From assembly GCA_013375355.1 (NCBI GenBank), contig JABXJV010000039.1, positions 1 through 54,175 of the forward strand: a stretch of DNA of 54,175 nt, given 5' to 3'. The notes below the pieces were generated by a model. It searched no databases and had not been told where the DNA came from. It saw only the letters and a program-made list of their open reading frames with translations. Of the stretch, positions 8,525 to 19,193 are shown one piece after another. The translations under genes were made by a program, and so were the position numbers. Source of the DNA: Candidatus Helarchaeota archaeon. GTDB taxonomy: Archaea > Asgardarchaeota > Lokiarchaeia > Helarchaeales > JABXJV01. How positions within the stretch are numbered: position 1 is the first letter of the stretch; every line of letters begins with the position of its first letter.

Positions 8525-11500
8525 ATGGGAAAAGAAATGAAAAGAACTAAAATCTTTGGATTACTCTCTTGTTTATTTATAATATTTACTTTTATTCCCT
8601 CATTTTATTCATCATCAATTAATAATTCGCCTTTATGGAATTATATACCAAATAAAAAAAAATCTAAATTAGAATCAAGCCAATATATGAGTGGTTGGCA
8701 AGATAATGGTGTTCCTATTAGTACAGAAAATTATGATCAGAGATACCCGAAAATATGTAGTGATGGTGCTGATGGAGCCATTATAACATGGCAAGATTAT
8801 AGAACTGCTACCGAATACGATATTTATGCTCAACGTATAGATCAAACAGGAGAGAATTTATGGGCAGTTAATGGAACTTTAATATGTAATGCTTCACTTG
8901 ATCAAATTAGCCCAGCAATTTGCAACGATGGTTTTGGTGGAGCAATAATTGCTTGGGTAGATTCTAGGGGAACTAATGACCGTATCTATGCACAGCGTGT
9001 TAATGAATCGGGACACATTCAATGGGCAGAAAACGGAGTCAATTTGCGGAATCTAGGTGCCGATTTTGCTGATCCCCAAATTTGCGATGATGGTGCTGGC
9101 GGAGCTATTGTAGCTTTTAATGATGGAAACGATATTTATTCTCAACGAGTAAATTCCTCAGGCGATTTGCAATGGACTGTTTATGGCAGTACTGTTTGTA
9201 ATATTACTGATGATCAAGACGAACAAAATATTATTTCTGATGGGGAGGGGGGTGCAATTATTACATGGCAGGATTACAGAAGTGGCGGAGCCCCTTTTTA
9301 TAATGATATTTATGTCCAAAGGATTAATTCTACTGGGGATCCTCAATGGACAAACAATGGTACACTAATTTGTAATGAAATAAATTATCAATATTATCCC
9401 ACTATTTGTAGTGATGGAGCAGGAGGTGCTATTATTACTTGGCAATGTTTTAGAAACGGAAATAGGGATATTTATGCACAACGTATCAATGCAAGTGGAT
9501 CTGTTAAGTGGGCTGCTAATGGAACAGCAGTATGTATAGCATCAAACGATCAATGGGAGCCACAAATCGTGACTGATAATGCGGGTGGTGCAATTATTAC
9601 TTGGAGGGATTTAAGAAGTGTAAATAATGATATCTATGCACAACGAATAAATTCTACGGGACACCAGCAATGGGTTTCCAACGGGATTGATATATGTGAT
9701 AATCCTCTACATCAATATGAACCCAAAATTGTAGGTACCGGATATGGAGGAGCAATAATTGTTTGGCGACATAATTTTGGAGCAAATTCTGATATTTATG
9801 CGCAAGTAGTTAATTCAAAAGGTGATTTTAAATTTGCAGATAATGGAATTGCAATTTGTGATGCCTCTGATGCTCAATTTTTACCCGAACTCTGCAGTGA
9901 TGGGGACGGAGGTGCAATTATTACTTGGGAAGACCAAAGAAATGGTACATATTTCGATATATATGCACAAAGAATAGAACATTTACCAGATAATCCTCCA
10001 TTTTCTAATCAACCTGATGATATTATTACTTTTAATCATACATCAGAAACGATTAATTGGATATTATGGGATGATTATGGAGAAGGTCAGTATCGTGTTT
10101 GGGTAAATGATACCAATAATAATTATTATATTTGGCAAGATTGGACCCCTTGGGTTAATGATACAGAAATTAATATTGAAATTAATCGATCTGTTTATGG
10201 TTTATTTAATTACACAATCGATTTTACTGATAGTTTTGATCAAACTGCCACTGATGTAGTGCTTGTTTCGTTTATAGATCATAATGTTATAAGTTGGCAG
10301 GATAACGGAACTCCCATATGTAACGAAGTGTTAGATCAAGAACTTATTGTAGCTTGCTCTGATGGGCAAGGTGGAATTCTCATTGCTTGGCAAGATGATA
10401 GGATAGGAGCATCTAATGATAGTATCTACGTCCAACGTGTAAATTCAAGTGGGGCTCATCTTTGGGGGGTTAATGGGACCCGTATAAGCCCATTAAACTA
10501 TAACCAAAGAGTTCCAGATATATGTAGTGATGGTGCTGGAGGTGCAATCATTACTTGGCAAGATTTGAGAGGCGATTATGACATTTATACTCAACGAGTT
10601 AATGCAAGTGGGGCAATTCAGTGGGCAGCAACTGGTGTTGGGATATGCAACTTAACAAACAGCCAAAATTCCCCAAAAATTTGTAGTGATGGAACTGGCG
10701 GAGCTTATATTGCTTGGCGAGATTTAAGACCTGGATCAAATGATTATGATGTTTACGCCCAACGAATAGATTCTAATGGCCTCGTATATTGGACCGCTAA
10801 TGGAACGTTGATTTGTAATGAGATATTTACAATTGACAATATCCAAATTATCTATGATGGAGCTCAGGGTGCAATTATTACTTGGGAAGATGTAAGGACT
10901 GGAGGAGGTAATTATGATATTTATGCTCAAAAGATCAATTCAACAGGAGATACACAATGGACTGCAAATGGTACTGGAGTCTGTACTGCCTCCGACCAGC
11001 AGAGATATCCTCAGTTATGTAGCGATGAAAATGAAGGCGCTTTTATTGTTTGGCAAGATCTTAGAAGCGCAAGTTATAACGACATTTATGCTCAGCGTGT
11101 AAATTCAGCGGGAGTAGGGCAATGGACAAGTGATGGTATACCAATTTGTAATGCCAGCGACCATCAATATGAACCACAAATTACAATTGATGATAATAAT
11201 GGTTCAGTCATGACTTGGTATGATAGAAGATCAGCTAATAATGATATTTATGCTCAACGGATCAGTTATGAAGGAACAACACAGTGGACTAATAATGGAA
11301 CTCTTATATGTAATGCAGAATTTAGCCAATATGACTCTAAGATTTGTTCTGATGGTGCTAGCGGTGCCTATATTACTTGGTATGATTATAGAGGTGGATC
11401 GGATGCCAATATTTATACACAGCACATTAATTCGGAAGGAATTACTCTATTTGAAGATAATGGCACAGCAGTTTGTACAGTTCCACTTGATCAAGATGGT

Positions 11501-14500
11501 ATTCAGATTGTTAGTGATGGAATTGGGGGAGCAATTATGTTATGGGAAGATGTGAGAGGGGGTGACCATGATATTTATGCACAAAGAGTATCACCTTTTC
11601 CAGATGATCCCCCAACTTCAAACCATCCAGATGATATAGAAACTAATGTATTGGATACTGAAACTATTGGCTGGAAACTTTATGACAACTATTATCCTTC
11701 CCATTACGTAGTTATAGCTAATGATAGTAATGATAATCTTTATATTTGGCAAGATTGGGCACTATGGAAAAACAACAAGTTGCTTTATGTTCCTATAAAC
11801 CGCACTGTTTTAGGTGTTTTTAACTATTCTATCCTATTCAATGATAGCGAAAATAATTTTGGTGCTATCGATTCTGTAGTAGTTACGGTAACTGCAGCTG
11901 TCCCACCCTGGGAAAATGATGGTATTCCAATTTGCACGGAGATTAATAATCAACTTAATGTTAAAATGTGTACTGACATGGCAGGTGGTGCAATCATGGT
12001 TTGGGAAGATGAGAGAGCCGGATCAGAAGTTGATATTTATGCACAAAGAATTAATGCTGCTGGGGAGGTTTTATGGACTTTAAATGGCACTGAAATAAGC
12101 ACTGCAAGTTATGACCAAGCAAACCCCGCTATCTGTAGTGATGGTGCAGGAGGGGCAATTATTGTATGGGAAGATTATCGATCCTTCTCGACTTTTGATA
12201 TTTATGCTCAGCGAATTGATGCAAATGGAATTGCCCAGTGGACCGCAAATGGAACTCTAATCTGTGATGCAGGCTTTAATCAAATGAATTCTGAAATTGT
12301 AAGTGACGGATTAGGGGGAGCAATTATGGTCTGGACAGATAATAGAGCGAGCAATAATGATATATATGCACAGAGAATCGATGCAAGTGGAAATGTTCAG
12401 TGGACTTCGAATGGTATTGTGATTACAAATGCAGCTGGTAATCAGCTAAACCAAGATATTTGTAGCGATGGTGCAGGTGGAGCAATAATCACTTTTGACA
12501 GTAGTGGAGATATATATTCACAGAGAGTTAATGTTTCTGGGTATGCCCAGTGGCAAGCTAATGGTGAACTAATATGTAATGCAGTTGATACCCAGAATTA
12601 TCCCAAGATTTGCAGTGATGGTATTGGTGGGGCAATTATTGCATGGTGGGATAGCAGAGATTTTGCCACTAATGGAATTGACGTCTATGCGCAGCGAGTT
12701 AATTCCTCAGGAGATGATCAATGGACATCAAATGGAGTTCCAATTTGCACGGAAACTAATAATCAGCGGGATGTACGGATTTGCAGCGATGAGGCAAGTG
12801 GTGCAATCATGGTTTGGGAAGATAGAAGAACTGATCCAAATTATGATGTTTATGCACAAAGGATAAATTCGACAGGAAATTTTCAGTGGACATCAAACGG
12901 CACATCTATAGCTTCCACCGCAGTTGTAGAGATGGATCCTAAAATATGTCCGGATGGAGCAGGTGGTGCAATAATGGCATGGATAGGCAATTGGGACATT
13001 TATGCTCAAGCCATCAATCACGAAGGAGAAATTCAGTGGTTAGTAGATGGAATTCCAATATGCACTGCAGTTAATGCTCAAGAAGATATCGATATAATTT
13101 TTGATGGGTTAGATCCTTCAGGTGCAATAATAGTATGGGTCGATAATCGAAATGGTAATTATGATATTTATGCTCAAAGCACGAAGGATAATCTGCCACC
13201 GACTTCAAACCATCCTGATGACATCGTCACTATTCTACTTGGAACGGAAACTATAGATTGGATACTTTATGATGATCTAGCCCCAGGTTTTTATCGTCTA
13301 TGGATGAATGGTTCCCTTCAATCTGGTTGGATTTCATGGACAAACAATACTTCAATAAATATTACAATCGACCGTTCTACTATAGCCATTTTAAACTATA
13401 CTATTGAATATAATGATAGTTTTAATGAATTTGGAATTCCCGATACGGTTATTGTTTCAATCGTCAATTTAAATCCAATATCCAATTCACCTAGTGATGT
13501 AGTAACAAATGTAAGCGGGGCAGAGACTATTAATTGGACTCTATATGATGAATATATACCAGGACAATACCGAATATGGGCAAATGATACCAATAATAAT
13601 TATTATGTTTGGCAAGACTGGCAGCCATGGACTAATGCCACTTCACTCAATATCCCAATTAACCGCACCGCCCCAGGAGTTTATAACTATACCATCGAAT
13701 ATTATGATAATTTAACTCTCTATGGTTCTCCAAATACAGTTATCGTTACAATACAGAATGCAATGCCCACCTCAAATACTCCTTTCGATATGGAAATTCC
13801 CATAATTGGATCAACTACTATTGATTGGTTTCTTTATGACGATTTTGGACCTGGACAATATCGTATATGGGCTAACGATACCAATGATAATTATTATGTT
13901 TGGCAAGATTGGCAGCCATGGCTTAATGATACAAATCTTGCTGTTCCAATTAATCGCACCGCTCCAGGAGTTTATAATTATACTATCGAATATTATGATA
14001 ATTATACTCTCTATGGTGCGTCGGATACCATTATAATTACATTAGACGCCATTCCGTCAATATATCAGCCATTAGATATTATAACTTCTGCTAATGGCAC
14101 TGAAGTTATTAATTGGACTATTTATGACGATGACGCGTCGGGAACTTATCGCGTTTGGGCTAATGACACTAATGGTAATTACTATATATGGGTTAATTTG
14201 ACTATATGGTCAAATAATACCCCGCTTGATGTAGCGATTAATCGAACTGCTCCAGGAATTTATAATTATACAATTGAGTATAGTGATGGGTCGCAATCCG
14301 GAACTCCAGATACAGTTTTTGTTACTATTATTGATGCCTTGCCAATTTCTATTCAGCCTGCAAATATTATAACTGATGCTTATGGTTCAGAAACAATTAA
14401 TTGGACTTTGATTGACGATTTTGGTCCCGGAAAATATCAAGTTACCCAAAAAGATTCTCAAAACAATACTCTTTCTATAACTTCTTGGATATCATGGATA

Positions 14501-17500
14501 AACAATACAAATCTCGCTCATCCAATTAACCGCTCCTCTCCAGGAGTATATTATTACGAAATCAATTATAATGATAGCTACAATCAATTTGGTATCCCAG
14601 ATATTGTGAGGGTTACAATACAAGATTTGCTACCGACTGAATATTGGCCAGGACATTTCAATACGACTAAAAATGGCACAGAAACTATTGATTGGATTTT
14701 ATATGATGACTATGGTCCGGGACAATATCGAGTTCAGATAACTGATCCGTGGTTAAATACATATATATGGGAGGATTGGACTCCATGGTTCAATAATACT
14801 CCATTAAATGTCCTTGTTAATCGTACTTTTGCGGGAGCTTTTAACTATTCTATAGAATATAATGATAGTGCAAGTCAGCTTGTTTTTGGATCTGTAGTTA
14901 TGGTTATAGTTGAAAATCTGGCACCTACCTCAAATCATCCTGCAAATATTACCACTTATGCTAATGGCACAGAAACTATTCCTTGGGTTTTATATGATGA
15001 ATTTGGTCCCGGTCAATATCGAATCTGGGCTAATGATACAAATGATAACGATTACATTTGGGTAGATTGGACTATTTGGACTAATAATACTGTTTTAGAC
15101 GTTCCTATAAATAGGACTGCACCAGGAATTTTCAATTATTCAATTGAATTTAATGATAATTACAGCCGAATAGGTATTCCGGATACAGTCATAATTACAG
15201 TTTTAGATAGAGTACCTACTTCAAATCATCCTGCTAATATTACAACTTCTTCAAGTGGAACTGAAACAATTGATTGGATACTTTACGATGATTTTGGACC
15301 AGGTCAATATCGTGTTTGGTCGAATGGAACCATTTGGGTTAATTGGACAACATGGACTAATAATACACTGTTTAATATACCAATAGATCGTAATTCTTCT
15401 GGATACTATAATTATACCATTGAATTTATTGACACTTATGGTCTAATGGGTATCCCAGATGAGGTTAATGTTACGGTAATAGAAGGAATGCCAACTTCAA
15501 ATCAGCCTAATAATATAACTACATATATGGGAGATATTGTGACTATTGATTGGAGACTTTATGACGATTTTGCTGGAGGTTATTATCGAGTTTGGATAAA
15601 TACTTCCATTAATACATACGAAATTTGGAAAAATTGGACTCCTTGGACTAACGATACACTCTTAAATGTTTCAATAAATCGAGCTGGTTTAGGTGTTTAT
15701 AATTATACAATTGAATATAATGATAGCGCTGGGGTTTATGGTAATCCTAGCACGGTTTTCGTGACTGTTATAAGCAATAATGGATTAAAACAAGCAATAT
15801 CTGCAGGTGTAAGTATAATTAGGTTAGTAGATGATAGTGGTTTTACATGGCTTTGGCTGCTTATTGATGTTAAAGTTGATACTAATATAACCTTGACTTT
15901 TAATCTAACCAAACCTGCCACATTTGAGAATATTACTGGATTTGTTTATTATCAAATCGATTTAGAAAATGAATCTGCACTAAATATTGTTACAATTCGT
16001 TTTTATTACCTTGAAACACTATTAAATAGCACTCCAGAACAAGATTTGTTAATCCATTATTACAATGAGACAACTGGAAATTGGGAAATATTAAATGGTA
16101 CTCTTAATGAAAGCATGAATTATATTGAAGTTACTTTATATAATCTTTCAAAATTTGTTTTAACTGAAAAACTTGGAGCTGAAGATGGGCTTATTTTATT
16201 TCCACCGCCAGCTGCTGGAGATATGCTATTTTTATATATCATTATTGGTGGAGTTTCTGCAGTAGCTACAATCGCGATCGGTATTGGTGTTAGCAGAAGA
16301 AAAAAGCCAACACCTAAAATTAAAAAGAAGAAAAAACCTCCAAAATTACTTAAAGAAGAGGTAGTTATCAAGAGAGCATATGATTACATCGGTGGAAACA
16401 TTAGATATAAAGTAGTTGTAGAAAATGCGACTAATGAAAATATTAAAGATATTTCAGTTGAGTTAAATATGAAAAAAGGATTTGAACAAACAAATCCTAT
16501 AAATAAAATAAAAATTCTAGAGCCTGGTGAAAGTATTGGCTCAGATTTCATCCTAACTCCATTAACTTGCGGCAAAACCAGAATCCATGGAACTGTCTCA
16601 TATCGCAATATAAAAGATGATTTAATTTCGATGGAAGTGACTCCTTCCGTTGTTCAAATTAAATGTCCACTCGTGATGCCAAAGGAAATGGAATTATCAG
16701 ATTTAATAGATCTAATGGATAAACTCCAAAAGAGTCATACGGAAATAAATTATGCAGGACTTAATAGATCTGTTGCCTATCAAATTGCAAAGGAACAGAT
16801 ATCTTCCTTGGATGTTACAGAAGTTGAAGAAAATGCGGATATTTGTCATATAGTATATAGTGGAGAAGCGAAAGTTGGAGGAGATGTAATCATTATTAAT
16901 TTGAATGTTGACGAGAAAAATATAATAATTGACGTGTATCTAAAAGATATAAAACAAGCAACTGGATTTTTAGCTTATATTAAGAACCTAATTAACTTAG
17001 CCATAAAGTACTCAGCGAAAATCTCAACAACAATGGATGCGATAACCAGTAAAATATATAACGCATTCGAATTTGCACAAAGATTATCAGAATTGAATAA
17101 TTTATGTTTGGAAAAAGCACCTATTGATGATATTTTACTAGTTCTAAAGGAATTAAATATCAAATCTGATTCTTATTTTACTGGACTTAAAGTTACTCAA
17201 ATTTTTAGTAGTATGTTTAATAATTGGATTAATCAATTAGATAAGATAAAGGAAGAGGAAATATGGGAACGAACTTATATAAATTTACAATATGATATTT
17301 TGAGCTGGATGGACGCAATAATTATTCTTTCGGAGACAAATTCTAAAACTTATTTTGAAAATCCAGATGCAGATGAGCAGACCAAGAAAAATATTGAAGC
17401 AGGAAATTCTCAACTTAGACAACAATTATCCACAATGAATAAAGAATATTCCAGAAACATCTTATTTGCCTTAATGCTAATAAATAAAGTAAGCGGCTTA

Positions 17501-17851
17501 TCAATGTACAATCATAACTTTAAACCTGAAAAAGGTCTTGATTCTGATTTAATCGGAGGTTTTCTTACCGCAATTCAAAGTTTCGGCATGGAATTAGGTG
17601 CGGAAGCCAAGGAAACAGGAATGCAAAAACTTTCTTATCAACATTTTGAGATAGGACTTCAAGAAGGAAAATATACCATGGCAGCACTCATTACTTCAGG
17701 GATGCCAAATCAATTAACCATAAAACGACAAAAGGAAATTTTAATTAAGTTTGAAAAGGAATTTGAGGTTAATTTAGAGAATTTCGTTGGAGATGTGAGT
17801 CCTTTCAAAGATGCTGAAAAGCTAGTTAATGAAATTTTTCTTAAAGTTTGA
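8525..17851 (+). CDS. Giant surface protein: 3 x 8 propeller repeats, 11 Ig-like repeats, TM helix, cytosolic longin-like tail
   Basis: 3108 residues. A signal peptide (FGLLSCLFIIFTFIPSF) opens it. Residues ~55-490, ~590-1022 and ~1127-1553 each hold exactly eight repeats of ~50 residues (core SDGxGGAIITWxDxR, DIYAQRINSTG, QWTxNGTxIC), fitting three eight-bladed propellers. Single Ig-like domains (PDDI, ETIxWxLYDDxGPGQYRVWANDT, INRTAPGxYNYTIEY) separate the blocks, and nine more follow to ~2417. A domain resembling archaeal PGF-pre-PGF modules precedes one TM helix (~2568-2588) and a stop-transfer SRRKK. The cytosolic ~510 residues contain an Ig/appendage-like beta sandwich (~2605-2715), a helical section, and a longin-like domain at ~2985-3100 also found in the next gene. 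Dozens of N-x-S/T sequons suggest heavy N-glycosylation. Likely a cell-surface receptor or adhesin that signals or binds inside. Start could also be the ATG at 8537. Confidence 0.85.
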   Translation: MGKEMKRTKIFGLLSCLFIIFTFIPSFYSSSINNSPLWNYIPNKKKSKLESSQYMSGWQDNGVPISTENYDQRYPKICSDGADGAIITWQDYRTATEYDIYAQRIDQTGENLWAVNGTLICNASLDQISPAICNDGFGGAIIAWVDSRGTNDRIYAQRVNESGHIQWAENGVNLRNLGADFADPQICDDGAGGAIVAFNDGNDIYSQRVNSSGDLQWTVYGSTVCNITDDQDEQNIISDGEGGAIITWQDYRSGGAPFYNDIYVQRINSTGDPQWTNNGTLICNEINYQYYPTICSDGAGGAIITWQCFRNGNRDIYAQRINASGSVKWAANGTAVCIASNDQWEPQIVTDNAGGAIITWRDLRSVNNDIYAQRINSTGHQQWVSNGIDICDNPLHQYEPKIVGTGYGGAIIVWRHNFGANSDIYAQVVNSKGDFKFADNGIAICDASDAQFLPELCSDGDGGAIITWEDQRNGTYFDIYAQRIEHLPDNPPFSNQPDDIITFNHTSETINWILWDDYGEGQYRVWVNDTNNNYYIWQDWTPWVNDTEINIEINRSVYGLFNYTIDFTDSFDQTATDVVLVSFIDHNVISWQDNGTPICNEVLDQELIVACSDGQGGILIAWQDDRIGASNDSIYVQRVNSSGAHLWGVNGTRISPLNYNQRVPDICSDGAGGAIITWQDLRGDYDIYTQRVNASGAIQWAATGVGICNLTNSQNSPKICSDGTGGAYIAWRDLRPGSNDYDVYAQRIDSNGLVYWTANGTLICNEIFTIDNIQIIYDGAQGAIITWEDVRTGGGNYDIYAQKINSTGDTQWTANGTGVCTASDQQRYPQLCSDENEGAFIVWQDLRSASYNDIYAQRVNSAGVGQWTSDGIPICNASDHQYEPQITIDDNNGSVMTWYDRRSANNDIYAQRISYEGTTQWTNNGTLICNAEFSQYDSKICSDGASGAYITWYDYRGGSDANIYTQHINSEGITLFEDNGTAVCTVPLDQDGIQIVSDGIGGAIMLWEDVRGGDHDIYAQRVSPFPDDPPTSNHPDDIETNVLDTETIGWKLYDNYYPSHYVVIANDSNDNLYIWQDWALWKNNKLLYVPINRTVLGVFNYSILFNDSENNFGAIDSVVVTVTAAVPPWENDGIPICTEINNQLNVKMCTDMAGGAIMVWEDERAGSEVDIYAQRINAAGEVLWTLNGTEISTASYDQANPAICSDGAGGAIIVWEDYRSFSTFDIYAQRIDANGIAQWTANGTLICDAGFNQMNSEIVSDGLGGAIMVWTDNRASNNDIYAQRIDASGNVQWTSNGIVITNAAGNQLNQDICSDGAGGAIITFDSSGDIYSQRVNVSGYAQWQANGELICNAVDTQNYPKICSDGIGGAIIAWWDSRDFATNGIDVYAQRVNSSGDDQWTSNGVPICTETNNQRDVRICSDEASGAIMVWEDRRTDPNYDVYAQRINSTGNFQWTSNGTSIASTAVVEMDPKICPDGAGGAIMAWIGNWDIYAQAINHEGEIQWLVDGIPICTAVNAQEDIDIIFDGLDPSGAIIVWVDNRNGNYDIYAQSTKDNLPPTSNHPDDIVTILLGTETIDWILYDDLAPGFYRLWMNGSLQSGWISWTNNTSINITIDRSTIAILNYTIEYNDSFNEFGIPDTVIVSIVNLNPISNSPSDVVTNVSGAETINWTLYDEYIPGQYRIWANDTNNNYYVWQDWQPWTNATSLNIPINRTAPGVYNYTIEYYDNLTLYGSPNTVIVTIQNAMPTSNTPFDMEIPIIGSTTIDWFLYDDFGPGQYRIWANDTNDNYYVWQDWQPWLNDTNLAVPINRTAPGVYNYTIEYYDNYTLYGASDTIIITLDAIPSIYQPLDIITSANGTEVINWTIYDDDASGTYRVWANDTNGNYYIWVNLTIWSNNTPLDVAINRTAPGIYNYTIEYSDGSQSGTPDTVFVTIIDALPISIQPANIITDAYGSETINWTLIDDFGPGKYQVTQKDSQNNTLSITSWISWINNTNLAHPINRSSPGVYYYEINYNDSYNQFGIPDIVRVTIQDLLPTEYWPGHFNTTKNGTETIDWILYDDYGPGQYRVQITDPWLNTYIWEDWTPWFNNTPLNVLVNRTFAGAFNYSIEYNDSASQLVFGSVVMVIVENLAPTSNHPANITTYANGTETIPWVLYDEFGPGQYRIWANDTNDNDYIWVDWTIWTNNTVLDVPINRTAPGIFNYSIEFNDNYSRIGIPDTVIITVLDRVPTSNHPANITTSSSGTETIDWILYDDFGPGQYRVWSNGTIWVNWTTWTNNTLFNIPIDRNSSGYYNYTIEFIDTYGLMGIPDEVNVTVIEGMPTSNQPNNITTYMGDIVTIDWRLYDDFAGGYYRVWINTSINTYEIWKNWTPWTNDTLLNVSINRAGLGVYNYTIEYNDSAGVYGNPSTVFVTVISNNGLKQAISAGVSIIRLVDDSGFTWLWLLIDVKVDTNITLTFNLTKPATFENITGFVYYQIDLENESALNIVTIRFYYLETLLNSTPEQDLLIHYYNETTGNWEILNGTLNESMNYIEVTLYNLSKFVLTEKLGAEDGLILFPPPAAGDMLFLYIIIGGVSAVATIAIGIGVSRRKKPTPKIKKKKKPPKLLKEEVVIKRAYDYIGGNIRYKVVVENATNENIKDISVELNMKKGFEQTNPINKIKILEPGESIGSDFILTPLTCGKTRIHGTVSYRNIKDDLISMEVTPSVVQIKCPLVMPKEMELSDLIDLMDKLQKSHTEINYAGLNRSVAYQIAKEQISSLDVTEVEENADICHIVYSGEAKVGGDVIIINLNVDEKNIIIDVYLKDIKQATGFLAYIKNLINLAIKYSAKISTTMDAITSKIYNAFEFAQRLSELNNLCLEKAPIDDILLVLKELNIKSDSYFTGLKVTQIFSSMFNNWINQLDKIKEEEIWERTYINLQYDILSWMDAIIILSETNSKTYFENPDADEQTKKNIEAGNSQLRQQLSTMNKEYSRNILFALMLINKVSGLSMYNHNFKPEKGLDSDLIGGFLTAIQSFGMELGAEAKETGMQKLSYQHFEIGLQEGKYTMAALITSGMPNQLTIKRQKEILIKFEKEFEVNLENFVGDVSPFKDAEKLVNEIFLKV
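8690..13185 (+). repeat. 24 propeller-type repeats in three blocks of eight
   Basis: Repeats of roughly 150 bases each, in blocks at about 8690-9985, 10291-11590 and 11905-13185. Each block opens with WQDNG or WENDG and the eighth repeat breaks off at a YAQR/YAQS-like segment followed by D-x-P-P. Counting the DGxGGA turns gives eight per block. Confidence 0.8.
13190..15775 (+). repeat. Nine tandem Ig-like repeats of about 95 codons
   Basis: Each unit begins P-x-S-N-x-P-x-[DN]-I, contains TETIDWxLYDDFGPGQYR and ends in D-T-V-x-V-T-[IV]. Units 2 and 3 (near 13500-14040) are close to identical over long stretches, which points to recent duplication. Two further copies sit between the propeller blocks at about 9990-10290 and 11595-11900. 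Confidence 0.8.
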
Positions 17852-18027
17852 AAAAGCCCTATATTTTTTTATTTTTCTTATATACTATTTTCCAAATCTT
17901 GTTTAAAATTTTATTAACCTTATAAATGAAGATTTTCTTAAAGAATTGAAAAAATTACAATTTTTTTTTAATTTATTTCTAATGATTTTCGATAATTTAA
18001 TTTATTATAATAGTATAAAATTAATAG

Positions 18028-19170
18028 ATGTTAAATGATTTAATATTGGTCCTAGCATTTTTGGAGTTAGTTTTCGCCATTCCAATATTTACCTATTATA
18101 TTATACATTATTTAAAATATCGAGCTATGCATGCTGGATATTTGACATTATTTACATTTTGTGTGGGAGCTGGCATATTTTGGGAAAGTTCTAGATTATT
18201 TTTAGCTTTTTCTTATCATATTTTTTATGAAGTTTTAGATGGATTTTTTTTTCTTTTAAAGTCATTCTCTGCCTTTTTAGGGGCATTTGTCTTATTAGAA
18301 TTAGCAATTAAGATCATAAATAAATCAGGATTAGGTTCAAAATATTACAATATAATAAGAATAGTATATATCATGATAGTCCCATTAATAACGTTATTTA
18401 TTTTTTATACTAATATAAGAATAGGTCCAGATGGTTTAGGTCTTTATGAATATCAAGTAAACCAAGTGATGGTTCCTTTATTTTATATATTTTACCTCCC
18501 TGTTGCGATATTCATGTTTTTGGAAATAAGAAAGATACAGGCACTAATTAAAAATAAAAAAACCATTAAAATTTACAATTTGTTTATTATTTTTCTTGTA
18601 TTAGCTGTATTTGATAGATTTTTTGCAATTAATTACACATATTATTATGGGAACAGTGTTCCCGCGATTTTTTCAAATTTTTGTTTGAAATTAATTTATA
18701 CAATCAGCATCTTTATTCTTTTATTTAAATTTGGTAACTTTATAGAATTTATTGGGGTATATTTTGATATAAAAACTATATACTTAATAAATAATAAGGG
18801 CATGACGATTTATACTTATAATTTTCAGTATGGTGGTAAAGATCTTATCACTTCATCAAGAGATTTAGTACTTGGGGGGTTTATGTATGCAATATCAAGA
18901 GGCTTAAAACATATTATTGAAGCTACTGGAGAACTTGAAACCATAAAAATAGGAAATAAATCAGTTATTTTTACACAAGGAAATTACTTATTTGGGGCTC
19001 TTTTTGCAACTGAAAGCACTCCAATTTTGAAAGATAAATTAGTTTTATTTGTTAAAAATGTTGAGGATAAATATAAAACAATTTTTGAGCAGGAAAAGGG
19101 AGAATATTTAATTATAATGAAAAGTCCCGAACATAATCTTGATGAAATAGTTTGGGAAATTTTTAGGTAA
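18028..19170 (+). CDS. 7TM membrane protein with C-terminal longin/roadblock-like domain
   Basis: 380 residues. Seven hydrophobic segments fill residues 1-240 (first LILVLAFLELVFAIPIF). The cytosolic C-terminus (~250-380) reads YLINNKGMTIYTYNF, then GGFMYAISRGLKHIIEATG, LETIKIGNKSVIFTQG, LFGALFATES, KLVLFVKNVEDKYKTIFE. That is the strand-strand-helix-strand-strand-strand-helix order of longin/roadblock folds, and it aligns with the tail of the giant protein just upstream on the same strand (SMYNHNF, GGFLTAIQSFGMEL, MAALITSGM, KEILIKFEKEFE). Such folds in Asgard archaea bind small GTPases; that role here is inference. No GTPase gene is in the window. Confidence 0.75.
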   Translation: MLNDLILVLAFLELVFAIPIFTYYIIHYLKYRAMHAGYLTLFTFCVGAGIFWESSRLFLAFSYHIFYEVLDGFFFLLKSFSAFLGAFVLLELAIKIINKSGLGSKYYNIIRIVYIMIVPLITLFIFYTNIRIGPDGLGLYEYQVNQVMVPLFYIFYLPVAIFMFLEIRKIQALIKNKKTIKIYNLFIIFLVLAVFDRFFAINYTYYYGNSVPAIFSNFCLKLIYTISIFILLFKFGNFIEFIGVYFDIKTIYLINNKGMTIYTYNFQYGGKDLITSSRDLVLGGFMYAISRGLKHIIEATGELETIKIGNKSVIFTQGNYLFGALFATESTPILKDKLVLFVKNVEDKYKTIFEQEKGEYLIIMKSPEHNLDEIVWEIFR

Positions 19171-19193
19171 TGAAATTTTAATTATATTGATAC

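Noticed and set aside
8525..15775. CRISPR array or DNA repeats in the repetitive region
   Set aside because: Repeats are coding, diverged at the DNA level, and in phase with one long reading frame.
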